Part shown: in pieces, positions 15,997 to 24,214 of the stretch | Layout: each line of letters begins with the position of its first letter | Position numbering within the stretch: the first letter of the stretch is position 1 | Assembly: GCF_001424405.1 (NCBI RefSeq) | Contig: NZ_LMPS01000001.1 | Span: 1,609,999-1,673,998 of the forward strand | From: Dyadobacter sp. Leaf189 | GTDB lineage: Bacteria > Bacteroidota > Bacteroidia > Cytophagales > Spirosomataceae | Reading direction: 5' to 3' | Length of the DNA stretch: 64,000 nt | Notes under the pieces: generated by a model | Database searches by the model: none | Seen by the model: only the letters and a program-made list of their open reading frames with translations | What the model was told of the DNA's origin: nothing | Position numbers and translations under genes: made by a program

Positions 15997-17505
15997 ATGC
16001 AAAGCAATAAACGTCCTCCTGCCTCGGTACTTTTTATCTTCGGCGGAAGCGGGGATTTGAATTACAGGAAGTTAACTCCGGCACTTTACAATCTTTTTTT
16101 AGATAACTGGATGCCGGATCAGTTCGCAATCGCCGGAATCGGAAGAAGTCCCTATACAAACGAAGCTTATCATGAGCATTTGCTGGATGGTGTAACCAAG
16201 TTTTCCCGGAGAAAAGGAAAGCAGAATGGTCACTGGACAGAATTCACCGAGCATGTTTCGTACCTGCAAATGGACGGAGACGATGCGGCTGCTTACCACA
16301 AGATCACAGACCTTGTCAAGCAGAAAGAAGAGGAGTGGGGAGTTCATCCCAACGTGATTTTCTACCTGGCAGTTGCGCCTCAGCTTGTTCCATCGATCGC
16401 GCAGAAGCTTGGCGCGTTGAAGATCTGTTCTGAGAAAGGTACAACGAGGATTGTGGTTGAAAAACCTTTCGGTCACGACCTGGCGAGTGCGCATGACTTA
16501 AACATCCTGCTTTCTGAAATGTTCGCAGAGGAGCAGATTTTCAGGATTGACCATTATTTGGGAAAAGAAACCGTTCAGAATATCCTTGCATTGCGTTTCG
16601 CAAATGCATTGTTCGAGCCGATCTGGAACCGGAATTACATTGACCATATCCAGATCACTGCCGCCGAAAGTGTAGGCCTTGAAGGTCGCGGTGGCTATTT
16701 CGAACATGCAGGTGCATTGCGTGATATGGTGCAAAACCACATCCTGCAAATCCTTTGTATGATCGCAATGGAACCGCCCGTATCATTCGATGCAAACGAA
16801 ATCCGTAACAAGAAAGTAGACGTTCTGAATGCGATCCGCCGGATTACAAAAGAGCAGGTTCACGACTTCGCAGTGCGTGGCCAGTACTCAGGTGGCTGGA
16901 AAAAAGGAGAAAGAGTAGTGGGGTACCGTGAAGAAATTGGAGTTAACCCGCAGTCTAATATAGATACTTTTGCTGCTGCCAAATTTTACATTGACAACTG
17001 GCGCTGGCAGGGGGTACCGTTCTATGTAAGGACCGGTAAGTACCTCAACCAGAAAGCAACACATATTACATTGCAGTTCAAACCTGCGCCGCATTATGCA
17101 TTCCCGGCAGAAGCAGCTGAAACCTGGCGCGCCAACCGGCTGACGATCAGTATTCAGCCGAATATGGATATCAGCATTCGTTTCCAGTCAAAACGCCCGG
17201 GGCAGACGATGACGCTTGATCCTGTGGACATGACATTCGACTACGACGCTGCGGCCGGGGAACACCTGCCGGAGGCTTACGAAACGTTGCTGCTGGATGT
17301 AATGGAAGGTGACGCGACGCTGTTCATGCGAAACGACCAGGTAGATGCAGCGTGGAAAGTGATTATGCCGATCCTGGAAACCTGGGAGGCAAGATTGCCG
17401 CAGGATTTCCCGAATTATGCACCGGATTCATGGGGTCCTGACGAAGCCGATGCATTGATCGCCCGCGACGGACATACCTGGATCAATCTCCCACCTGTAC
17501 CCTGA
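15997..17505 (+). CDS. zwf: Glucose-6-phosphate 1-dehydrogenase
   Basis: 502 aa. It oxidises glucose 6-phosphate to 6-phosphogluconolactone with NADP+. Seen: nucleotide-binding FIFGGSGDLNYRKLTPALYN, the EKPFGHD loop, and the active-site signature RIDHYLGKETVQNI with the catalytic His region. The C-terminal domain is complete. It is the second gene of the operon, with pgl starting only 3 bp after its stop codon, so translation is probably coupled. Confidence 0.97.
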   Translation: MQSNKRPPASVLFIFGGSGDLNYRKLTPALYNLFLDNWMPDQFAIAGIGRSPYTNEAYHEHLLDGVTKFSRRKGKQNGHWTEFTEHVSYLQMDGDDAAAYHKITDLVKQKEEEWGVHPNVIFYLAVAPQLVPSIAQKLGALKICSEKGTTRIVVEKPFGHDLASAHDLNILLSEMFAEEQIFRIDHYLGKETVQNILALRFANALFEPIWNRNYIDHIQITAAESVGLEGRGGYFEHAGALRDMVQNHILQILCMIAMEPPVSFDANEIRNKKVDVLNAIRRITKEQVHDFAVRGQYSGGWKKGERVVGYREEIGVNPQSNIDTFAAAKFYIDNWRWQGVPFYVRTGKYLNQKATHITLQFKPAPHYAFPAEAAETWRANRLTISIQPNMDISIRFQSKRPGQTMTLDPVDMTFDYDAAAGEHLPEAYETLLLDVMEGDATLFMRNDQVDAAWKVIMPILETWEARLPQDFPNYAPDSWGPDEADALIARDGHTWINLPPVP

Positions 17506-17508
17506 CAT

Positions 17509-18231
17509 ATGGAAATCCACATTGCAAAAGACGGGAAGCAGCTCAGCGAGGAGCTTGCTTCCTGGCTTGTAAGTTATATAAAAGAGGTACTTTCCGAAAA
17601 GCCGCATTTTACATTCGTGCTTTCGGGCGGAAGTACTCCGAAGCAACTTTATTCACTGCTTGCACAATCCCCTTACAAAGAGCAGATCCCGTGGGGAGAT
17701 ATCCTTTTCTTCTGGGGAGATGAACGCGCTGTTCCTTTCGAGGATTCGCGGAATAATGCCAGAATGTGCTACGATGAACTGCTCAATAAGGTTCCGGTAA
17801 GCAAGGAGAACATCTTCATGATGCGCACTGACTTGTCGCCGGAAGATGCTGCTGCCAACTATGAACACCTTTTGCGAACACAGTTTGAAGGAAAAGAAAC
17901 CACCTTCGATTTTGTGCTGCTCGGAATGGGCGATGACGGACATACACTGTCATTGTTTCCGGGAACCGAAGTAGTACATGAGGAAAAACGCTGGGCAACT
18001 TCCTTTTTCCTGCCTGCGCAGGATATGTACCGCATTACGCTGACAGCACCCATTGTCAACCAGGCAGCGGCAGTTGCCTTTCTGGCGGTTGGCGAAGGCA
18101 AAGCACAGACGTTGAAGAATGTTCTGGAAGGTGAAAGAAACATTGACCTTTATCCGTCCCAAGTCATTCAGCCGAAAGGACAATTGCACTGGTTTGTAGA
18201 TGAGCCCGCTGCGGCATTGCTTTCCAAATAG
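17509..18231 (+). CDS. pgl: 6-phosphogluconolactonase (DevB type)
   Basis: 240 aa. It hydrolyses 6-phosphogluconolactone to 6-phosphogluconate, the step between the products of zwf and gnd. Seen: FVLSGGSTPKQLYSLL near the N-terminus, FFWGDERAVPFEDSRNNARM, and GMGDDGHTLSLFPG, all hallmarks of the SOL/DevB family. It is the last gene of the operon; a strong terminator follows at 18253. Confidence 0.95.
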   Translation: MEIHIAKDGKQLSEELASWLVSYIKEVLSEKPHFTFVLSGGSTPKQLYSLLAQSPYKEQIPWGDILFFWGDERAVPFEDSRNNARMCYDELLNKVPVSKENIFMMRTDLSPEDAAANYEHLLRTQFEGKETTFDFVLLGMGDDGHTLSLFPGTEVVHEEKRWATSFFLPAQDMYRITLTAPIVNQAAAVAFLAVGEGKAQTLKNVLEGERNIDLYPSQVIQPKGQLHWFVDEPAAALLSK

Positions 18232-18252
18232 TACCTTATTCAGGTAAATGAA

Positions 18253-18284
18253 AGGCGCTCTGATTCACAGGGCGCCTTTTTTTA
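18253..18284 (+). terminator. Intrinsic terminator of the gnd-zwf-pgl operon
   Basis: AGGCGCTCTG pairs with CAGGGCGCCT (10 bp, one G-T pair), loop ATTCA, followed by seven T residues. Confidence 0.9.
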
Positions 18285-18390
18285 TGTGGCAAAATCTTGC
18301 GTTTAAAATCTCTGGAAACCATTGGATAAAAATAAGCCGTCGTTTGGAAGCCGCAACTGTACATTTATTCCAACAAACCTCAACCAAACT

Positions 18391-18567
18391 ATGCAACATC
18401 TCCTGAAAATGCTCGCGGTGATCATCGTGATTACCTATTCCCTGCGGCTCGTCAATGCAGAGCATGACTTACTGGTTTTCAGTGGTCTGGCAGTGATACT
18501 GGCTGCGCTCTATTACCTTTTCCGCGAACTGGACCACATTCTTCAACTACTTAAATCTAAACTTTAA
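18391..18567 (+). CDS. Small two-helix membrane protein
   Basis: 58 aa from ATG 18391 (an in-frame TTG at 18322 would add 23 residues but no recognisable sequence). There are two hydrophobic segments, about residues 8-22 and 28-45, separated by NAEHD, then a C-terminal charged helix FRELDHILQLLKSKL. The stop is 5 bp before the SPFH-protein gene, so both are co-transcribed. A role as a small partner of the SPFH membrane scaffold is an inference from position only. Confidence 0.6.
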   Translation: MQHLLKMLAVIIVITYSLRLVNAEHDLLVFSGLAVILAALYYLFRELDHILQLLKSKL

Positions 18568-18572
18568 TCTAT

Positions 18573-19406
18573 ATGAGAAGAAACATTATACTTGGCTTAA
18601 TCGGTTTTATTCTTCTGACGATCATTATTACAGTACAACCTTTCAGTTTCGAGAATATCGACGCCGGGAATGTAGGTATCCGCATTAATCTTTACGGGAG
18701 CGACAAAGGTGTTGATAATATAACCATGGTAACCGGCCGCGTATGGTACAATTCGTGGACAACCAAGATCATCGAATTCCCTACTTACACGCAGAGTGTC
18801 GATTATGATTCATTCGTGATCACAACCAAAGACGCCGCTGAATTCAAGGTTGACCCGAAGCTGAACTATCACATTAATCCTGATAAAGTACCGCAGATTT
18901 ACCGCCAGTACCGGCGTCCGCTAGGTGAAATTCAGCAGGGATTTATGAAAAACACGATTTACGACGCCTACCGGATCGTTGCCAACTCATTTACTTCTGA
19001 TAGCGTGATGTCAAACCGCGAAGTTTTCGAAGACCGGGTACAAAACGTTTTAACCAAAACACTGGGAAAAGACGGGTTCATTTACGACCAGCTTACCTCC
19101 GCCATTACCCCTCCGCCTTCACTCAGACAAATGATCGATGAGAAAAATACGTCGATACAAGCAAGGTTAAAAGCTGAGAATATGGCGAAACAGGCAGAGG
19201 CAGAAGCGAAAGTAATTATTGCACGAGCAGAAGGTCAGGCAAAGGCTACATTGATCAAAGCCAGGGCGGAAGCGGAGGCAAACCAGCTGCGGCAGAAAAC
19301 ATTGACGCCGCTGCTGATCCAGCAGGAGTGGGTTTCGAAATGGAATGGTGTGTTACCCACCACCAATGCAGGCGGCAGCACAAGTTTGATGCTGGGTGTG
19401 AAATAA
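18573..19406 (+). CDS. SPFH/Band 7 (prohibitin-like) membrane protein
   Basis: 277 aa. A single N-terminal membrane anchor (about 5-24) is followed by an SPFH domain (about 30-200: NIDAGNVGIRINLYG, VITTKDAAEFKVDPKLNYHI). An alanine/glutamate-rich coiled coil (about 195-245, AENMAKQAEAEAKVIIARAE) and a glycine/serine tail follow. Prohibitin-type proteins form large membrane rings that scaffold membrane microdomains or control FtsH-type proteases. No NfeD gene is nearby, but a small membrane protein immediately precedes it. Confidence 0.9.
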   Translation: MRRNIILGLIGFILLTIIITVQPFSFENIDAGNVGIRINLYGSDKGVDNITMVTGRVWYNSWTTKIIEFPTYTQSVDYDSFVITTKDAAEFKVDPKLNYHINPDKVPQIYRQYRRPLGEIQQGFMKNTIYDAYRIVANSFTSDSVMSNREVFEDRVQNVLTKTLGKDGFIYDQLTSAITPPPSLRQMIDEKNTSIQARLKAENMAKQAEAEAKVIIARAEGQAKATLIKARAEAEANQLRQKTLTPLLIQQEWVSKWNGVLPTTNAGGSTSLMLGVK

Positions 19407-19434
19407 AGGATTTTACGACGAGATGTTTGTTATT

Positions 19435-19465
19435 ATGCCGGGCGGTTAAATGCCCGGCATTTCTT
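19435..19465. terminator. Terminator between convergent SPFH and DUF2807-like genes
   Basis: ATGCCGGGC (19435-19443) pairs with GCCCGGCAT (19452-19460), then TTCTTTT on the plus strand. It lies between two convergent genes. Confidence 0.65.
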
Positions 19466-19468
19466 TTG

Positions 19469-20143
19469 CTACCGCAGTTTCTCGTACAATTTTCCGGGTA
19501 TCTCTATGTGGGCAAGCGTGTCTATATCTGCTTTGAACGATTTGAAGGTGTCTTTCTCCACTTTCAGGCTGCTGCTGTCCCTCAGCTGAATATTTACATT
19601 CCCAATGCTGTTACGTCCCCCAAACCTGATCAACCCGCCCGATCTGACGTCAGTGTCCAGGTTTTCGATCGCATTATCAGTCAGAAGTAACACGCCATTT
19701 TTCATTGAGATAGCCAAATCCCCTTTTTTCCAGTTTTTAACCCTGAGAGGTACATTATCTGCTGTGATCGTCTTTATTCCCGGAGCAGTGATATAGAAGT
19801 TAGGTGCGATATTAAAAGTCTGCTCGGTAAATGGCCCGTATTGCTCCCATTCCCGCTTGTAATTGAAAACCAATGTGTCACCTATGATTTTCCATTCGTA
19901 GTATTTCTTTTCTGGTGATGCCATTACTTCAAACTTATCGCCCTGATTTATTTCTGTGAGGCCAAATGTTTTTCCTCCAAGTTTTACATACTGGAATGGC
20001 TTCACGGTTTCTTTTCGGAAACCATAAAAAGGATCATTCAGGTCTATTTGGTTGAATTCAGCCTTTAAAATCAGATTTGAACCCAGCAAGACAAGAAATG
20101 TCAGCGAAAAGAGTGCGATCAGGAAGATGTTACTTTGCTTCAT
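19469..20143 (-). CDS. Membrane-anchored DUF2807-like protein
   Basis: 224 aa with one N-terminal hydrophobic segment (about 6-26), then a periplasmic part rich in beta strands. The second half (TITADNVPLRVKNWKKGDLA, LDTDVRSGGLIRFGG, VNIQLRDSSSLKVEKDTFKS) has the repetitive short strands of the GIN/DUF2807 adhesin-head-like family of Bacteroidota. It is the last gene of the ABC-transporter operon, 11 bp after the GntR regulator. Function unknown; DUF2807 assignment is by strand pattern and is moderately sure. Confidence 0.65.
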   Translation of the reverse strand: MKQSNIFLIALFSLTFLVLLGSNLILKAEFNQIDLNDPFYGFRKETVKPFQYVKLGGKTFGLTEINQGDKFEVMASPEKKYYEWKIIGDTLVFNYKREWEQYGPFTEQTFNIAPNFYITAPGIKTITADNVPLRVKNWKKGDLAISMKNGVLLLTDNAIENLDTDVRSGGLIRFGGRNSIGNVNIQLRDSSSLKVEKDTFKSFKADIDTLAHIEIPGKLYEKLR

Positions 20144-20154
20144 TTTGGTAGAAA

Positions 20155-20535
20155 TTAATTCGTGACTGGATAGGTTTCCGTAATAAACTTGTCATAGCGC
20201 GTCTGTAACTCGTTCATGCTGATATTTAAAAGGTAAAGTGTACGGAAAAAATCCGGCAGCTCACTTTCCAGGAACCGCTCTTTCCGATAAAGCAGGATTC
20301 TTTCAATTGCCTTATCATCAGCTGAATACCCAATTCCTCTCTTGTTGAAAATGATCTCTTTGTTTTGGAGAAATTCATACGTTCTCATCACCGTATTGGG
20401 ATTCACTTCAAGGGCAGCGGCCAGGTCGCGAACTGATAAGATACGCTCTCCGGGCGGCCATTTGCCCAGCAGGATCTGCTCGCAGATGTAGTCTGCGATT
20501 TGCAGGTAAATGGCTTGTTTATCTTTAAATTCCAT
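20155..20535 (-). CDS. GntR-family regulator, YtrA subfamily
   Basis: 126 aa. An N-terminal GntR winged helix spans about residues 5-75 (IYLQIADYICEQILLGKWPP, then RILSVRDLAAALEVNPNTVMRTYEFL). The short C-terminal tail, without a large effector domain, is typical of YtrA-type repressors that control ABC transporter operons. It lies in the same operon as an ABC ATPase and permease. A candidate YtrA-like operator lies upstream of the ATPase gene at 22308, indicating feedback repression of the operon. Confidence 0.92.
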   Translation of the reverse strand: MEFKDKQAIYLQIADYICEQILLGKWPPGERILSVRDLAAALEVNPNTVMRTYEFLQNKEIIFNKRGIGYSADDKAIERILLYRKERFLESELPDFFRTLYLLNISMNELQTRYDKFITETYPVTN

Positions 20536-20547
20536 GAATAGCGTAGG

Positions 20548-21357
20548 TTAAATTTCCTTCTCTTTAAGACGCAGGTAAGCAATGAACCAGAAACTGAGTG
20601 CCACAATAGCAGCAAATGCCTGCAATATGTAAATAGCAGCCGGCGGAAAAAGCACATTGTAAAATTTGGTATGTCCGTCACGGATCATATACACATTATC
20701 GCCCTCCCAGATTTTCCAGCCGGTCAGGGGGAACGCAACAATTTTTGTCGGGAAGCCCGTAAAGTAGCTTGCAACTGCTGTATTAAAGAAGAAAAGAGTA
20801 AAAACAAGGATTAGAATAAAGATCGCCGTTTTGATATAAGAGGCCTTTGGGAAATAAATGGATCCCAGGAAAACAATGGAATGCAGAATGAAGTAGCTGA
20901 AATAAAAATATTGCAGTGGCTCGGATTGGATGTAACTGTATTTGTACCCTCCCGCCGGAATCTTCGAATTACCGATATCAATGGTGTAATGATGAAGTTT
21001 GAGGAAAAGGAGCAGGAATGGAACGATGAAGATGATATTCAAAACGAATGCACTCAAATACTTTTCAAATTTTGAAGCCGGTACCATTAATGCGGCAATA
21101 CAGGTTTGTGGTGAGGAATACTGCGTAAGCGCGTTGCTGGAATAAAAGCTGCCTCCGAAAAGCAGTACCACGAATAAGGCCAGGTAATGTAGTGCCTCCC
21201 GCAGCCCGCTCGGCTCGCGGTACATGGTGATAGGCAGCAGCATCAGCAACAAAGCGAAGATCAGGAGTATTGCTAACAGCAGCATATTCCTGCCTTTTTC
21301 CGCCAGGTCCAGCTTAAGTACCAATGTAAAGCGGTGAATATCGAATGTCTGATTCAT
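20548..21357 (-). CDS. ABC-2-type permease-like membrane protein
   Basis: 269 aa with six predicted membrane segments. These are at about 25-45, 55-75, 105-125, 150-170, 180-200 and 240-260. There is a cytoplasmic N-terminus (FDIHRFTLVLKLDLAEKGRN). It has no ATPase motif; with the neighbouring ATPase it forms a full exporter-type transporter. The substrate is unknown; YtrA-type operons often respond to cell-envelope stress. Confidence 0.8.
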   Translation of the reverse strand: MNQTFDIHRFTLVLKLDLAEKGRNMLLLAILLIFALLLMLLPITMYREPSGLREALHYLALFVVLLFGGSFYSSNALTQYSSPQTCIAALMVPASKFEKYLSAFVLNIIFIVPFLLLFLKLHHYTIDIGNSKIPAGGYKYSYIQSEPLQYFYFSYFILHSIVFLGSIYFPKASYIKTAIFILILVFTLFFFNTAVASYFTGFPTKIVAFPLTGWKIWEGDNVYMIRDGHTKFYNVLFPPAAIYILQAFAAIVALSFWFIAYLRLKEKEI

Positions 21358-21367
21358 AAGGTGATTG

Positions 21368-21454
21368 TTAATATTGGCCTGGAAAAACAGATGGCATGAG
21401 GTGTTGGATCAGGAAAATGAGCACAACAAGGAACATGATTAGTAGTTGTTTCAT
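21368..21454 (-). CDS. 28-aa membrane microprotein between ABC genes
   Basis: ATG at 21454 begins 4 bp beyond the stop codon of the ATPase gene, and TAA at 21370-21368 is 10 bp before the permease ATG, so the small frame exactly fills the gap. The product is almost entirely one hydrophobic helix (QLLIMFLVVLIFLIQHLMP) with a short polar tail. Its tight fit and hydrophobicity suggest a small transporter subunit, but there is no homology evidence. Confidence 0.45.
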   Translation of the reverse strand: MKQLLIMFLVVLIFLIQHLMPSVFPGQY

Positions 21455-21458
21455 GAGC

Positions 21459-22292
21459 TCAGGAGAAAATGGATCTGATGCGCGCAGGATTTTCCATCAC
21501 TGCATTAAACAGCTGTTCAAGATCAACCCGGCTATCTTCCTGATCAGAGTTTTCAAATACTGCTCTATAACCGCGTAGGGACGGTTCTGAGTAAAGTACG
21601 CGACTGTCCATTTCAACAGAACTTAATGTCCCGAAACACAGCCGCTCGGTAACAACGTCGAGACTGTGCTGTAAGAGGATCTGGCTGTTTTCCAGAATGA
21701 TAATGGAGTCAATAAGATTGTCCAGGTCGCGTACCTGGTGTGTGGATATGAGTATCAGCCTGTCTTTGTCCAGCACCGACGATACAAGTCGCCTGAACTG
21801 ACTTTTGGACGGAATATCCAGCCCGTTTGTAGGTTCATCCATGATCAATACCCGCGTATTGGCGGCAAGTGCGAAGGCGATCAGCACTTTTTTTCGCTGG
21901 CCGTATGACATACCTGTCAGCTTGTTTTTCTCAGGAATGTCCAGTTCGGTAATGTAACCTCTGAATTGTTTCTCGTCAAACCTGGGGTAGAATGGCGCGA
22001 GCATATCCAGATATTTTTCGATCGTTACGGAGGGTAGATAAATTTCTTCGGGAATGAAAAACACGTCCTGCAGGAAAGCTGGTTGTCGTTTCCGGGGTTC
22101 ATAGCCAGCCACAGTGATCTTCCCCTGAAGTGGAAAAAGTAATCCTGCCATATTTCTCAGCAAACTGGATTTTCCCGCGCCATTCTTTCCCAGCAATCCA
22201 TAAATGTGACCGGAGTTGAGATTTAAAGAAAGGTCTTCGAACAGCTTGTGATGTTTACTATATCCAAAGGAAATGCCGTCAAGGTGGATCAT
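21459..22292 (-). CDS. ABC transporter ATP-binding protein
   Basis: 277 aa. Walker A GLLGKNGAGKSSLL, ABC signature-like LTGMSYGQRKKVLIAFALA, Walker B RVLIMDEPTNGLD and the H-loop STHQ are all present. There is a C-terminal extension of about 60 residues after residue 215, with no motif I recognise. First gene of a minus-strand operon: ATPase, microprotein, permease, GntR regulator, DUF2807-like protein. Confidence 0.93.
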   Translation of the reverse strand: MIHLDGISFGYSKHHKLFEDLSLNLNSGHIYGLLGKNGAGKSSLLRNMAGLLFPLQGKITVAGYEPRKRQPAFLQDVFFIPEEIYLPSVTIEKYLDMLAPFYPRFDEKQFRGYITELDIPEKNKLTGMSYGQRKKVLIAFALAANTRVLIMDEPTNGLDIPSKSQFRRLVSSVLDKDRLILISTHQVRDLDNLIDSIIILENSQILLQHSLDVVTERLCFGTLSSVEMDSRVLYSEPSLRGYRAVFENSDQEDSRVDLEQLFNAVMENPARIRSIFS

Positions 22293-22307
22293 AGTTTATA
22301 TTGTTTT

Positions 22308-22331
22308 AGTGTTCTAGGTAAATAGTACACT
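22308..22331. promoter_or_regulatory. Inverted repeat upstream of the ABC operon, candidate YtrA-type operator
   Basis: The layout is AGTGTT (22308-22313), a 12-bp spacer, then TACACT (22326-22331). Including the next three bases on each side the arms match at 8 of 9 positions (AGTGTTCTA / TAGTACACT). From memory, Bacillus YtrA binds AGTGTA-N13-TACACT, which this closely resembles. It lies 16 bp upstream of the first gene of an operon that encodes a YtrA-like repressor. Confidence 0.6.
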
Positions 22332-22355
22332 GTAAATGTAGAAAAGCGGATTCGT

Positions 22356-22386
22356 TTTTCAGCAGATCAGCTGAAAATTTTTTTTA
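22356..22386. terminator. Hairpin between mocA-like gene and ABC operon
   Basis: TTTTCAGC (22356-22363) pairs with GCTGAAAA (22370-22377) with loop AGATCA, followed on the plus strand by about eight T residues. The upstream minus-strand gene (22410) ends 24 bp away, so on that strand it lacks a good U-tract; orientation is uncertain. Confidence 0.4.
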
Positions 22387-22409
22387 TCAATAAAACTTCA
22401 ATGGGGTTG

Positions 22410-23039
22410 CTAGGTGTTACGGAGCAGCCTGCGGTAATCTTCCTGGGTGTCGATATCAACTGAGCCGAGCGGGAACGAAAGAGCGGCTACCTCACTGCCA
22501 TGTAGTAGAATCAGCTTTTTCGCACCTTCGCTACCTTTTAGTTGCAGCAGCTGATCGAAATATGATTTTTTAAATAAGACCGGAGTGCCGATGGTACCCT
22601 CGTAATAGGCGGCCACAATTGCTGCACCCGCGTCGGCTTTATCGATAAGAGCCAGCAGGATTTCGGCAGTAACGAAGGGTTGGTCGCTCACGGTAAGAAT
22701 GCAGCCGGCAGTGTCGGGAAAGCACTCTTTTGCCACCGTGATACCTTTCACAATGGAAGAAGCCATTCCTTCCTGCCAAAGCGGGTTGAATGCAGTCCGA
22801 CAGGGAAGTCCCGCCAGCTGGTTCTCAACCAACGCGGCCGCGGAGCCCGTCACAACGATTACGCTTTCGCCCGCTACTTCCGTTGCAGTTTCGGCAATGT
22901 GTCGGATGAGGGTTTTGTTCCGGTATTCCAGCAGCTGCTTAGGCTCGCCCAGCCTGGAAGAATTGCCCGCTGCCAGGATAATCACTGCATACCGGTTTGG
23001 AGTTTCTTCCATTATGGATGCGCAGTTTGAATCGCACAA
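22410..23039 (-). CDS. MobA/MocA-like nucleotidyltransferase
   Basis: 209 aa. The N-terminal nucleotide-binding motif VIILAAGNSSRLGEPKQLL, and later VSDQPFVTAEILLALI and GTIGTPVLFKKSYFDQLL, match the molybdenum cofactor cytidylyl/guanylyltransferase family (MocA type). Such enzymes attach CMP or GMP to molybdopterin. It overlaps the xdhC-like gene by 28 bp, which supports a role in cofactor maturation of a molybdenum hydroxylase; none is in the window. Confidence 0.85.
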   Translation of the reverse strand: MCDSNCASIMEETPNRYAVIILAAGNSSRLGEPKQLLEYRNKTLIRHIAETATEVAGESVIVVTGSAAALVENQLAGLPCRTAFNPLWQEGMASSIVKGITVAKECFPDTAGCILTVSDQPFVTAEILLALIDKADAGAAIVAAYYEGTIGTPVLFKKSYFDQLLQLKGSEGAKKLILLHGSEVAALSFPLGSVDIDTQEDYRRLLRNT

Positions 23040-24214
23040 AGAAATTCATCTTTTTCCTCCTTGCTGTACTCCATTGTTTTCTGTGCACGGTTGTGGATCG
23101 GCTCTTTCTTTTCCCTCAGCGAGCTGCCGGATTTATCATTCAAAACCGCCTTGATTTCGGCAAGTACCGACAATGCGATTTCTTCCGAAGTTTCCGCACC
23201 GATATCCATTCCAACTGGTCCGTAAATGCGGGATCTCTGCAATTCGCTGACTTCAATGCCTTCTTTCAGGAGCTCGTCAAACATCCGGTTCAGCTTCTTT
23301 TTAGGCCCGAGCGCACCGATATACCTGAACTGGTCTTTCAGAACGAGGGATTTTAAAAGCGAAAGGTCATAATTGTAATTATGAGTCATAAGCAGAAAGA
23401 ATGTCCTGCTGTCGGTAGGTACGTGGGTCAGTAGATCCTCCGCTTTTGCGACAACCACCCGGTTTGCTTTCGGAAAGCGCTGTTTGGTAGCGTGTCCCGC
23501 GCGACCGTCAGCAACAGTAACTTCCCAGCCCAGCACGGCGGCCATTTCGACCAGCGGAATGGTATCGTTGCCAGCACCTGCGATGATCAGCGCGGGTGGG
23601 GGATTGAAGTACTCCACGAAACCGGTTACTTCCTGGTTTTGCAGATTAAAATTCTTGAAAAACGAATCGCCGAGCTGATAGGCATTGACTGACTCCTCCA
23701 TCAGGATCGTGGAGGCGAGCAGGTCTTCGCCTTTATTGATTACCAGGTTATCATCTTGCAAATGCAAAAAGCAGGTACCCGGCTGCACGCCGTTGCGCGA
23801 GTTCAGGGAAAACAATGTAATGGCGACGGCATGCTGTCTTTTCGTCACAACCTTTTTCAGTAACTCAACAGGATTGTCGGGCTGTGCGGGCTGAATGGGT
23901 TCAAACAAAATATGGACGATGCCATTGCATCCGAGCTGTACGCCAAGTGTTGTGTCATTTTCGTCTGTTGTGTCGTAGGTTACAAGCTTGTTTTTCTGCT
24001 GTGAAATGGCCAGGAGCGCTTTTCTAAGCGCATCGCCTTCAAGGCAGCCTCCGCTGATTGCACCTGTAAGTTGTCCGTCATCGGTAACGAGCATGCGCGC
24101 GCCCGGCCGGCGGTAAGAGGAGCCTTCCACATGCACTACGGTGGCGAGCGCCATTTTTTTACCGGTGGAAATAGCCTGTTCGTACGATTTGATAATTTCA
24201 CTGATCTCTTTCAC
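23012..24214 (-). CDS. XdhC/CoxI-family molybdenum cofactor insertion protein
   Basis: 400 aa. The N-terminal XdhC_CoxI domain has VHVEGSSYRRPGARMLV and AISGGCLEGDALRKAL. The C-terminal XdhC Rossmann domain has ALIIAGAGNDTIPLVEMAAV and VADGRAGHATKQRFPKA, then YIGALGPKKKLNRM and GPVGMDIGAETSEEIALSVLAEI. XdhC binds and stabilises sulfurated molybdopterin and delivers it to xanthine dehydrogenase-type enzymes. A C-terminal tail of about 40 charged residues overlaps the nucleotidyltransferase gene. The start overlaps the cysteine desulfurase gene by 17 bp. Confidence 0.9.
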   Translation of the reverse strand: MKEISEIIKSYEQAISTGKKMALATVVHVEGSSYRRPGARMLVTDDGQLTGAISGGCLEGDALRKALLAISQQKNKLVTYDTTDENDTTLGVQLGCNGIVHILFEPIQPAQPDNPVELLKKVVTKRQHAVAITLFSLNSRNGVQPGTCFLHLQDDNLVINKGEDLLASTILMEESVNAYQLGDSFFKNFNLQNQEVTGFVEYFNPPPALIIAGAGNDTIPLVEMAAVLGWEVTVADGRAGHATKQRFPKANRVVVAKAEDLLTHVPTDSRTFFLLMTHNYNYDLSLLKSLVLKDQFRYIGALGPKKKLNRMFDELLKEGIEVSELQRSRIYGPVGMDIGAETSEEIALSVLAEIKAVLNDKSGSSLREKKEPIHNRAQKTMEYSKEEKDEFLCAIQTAHP

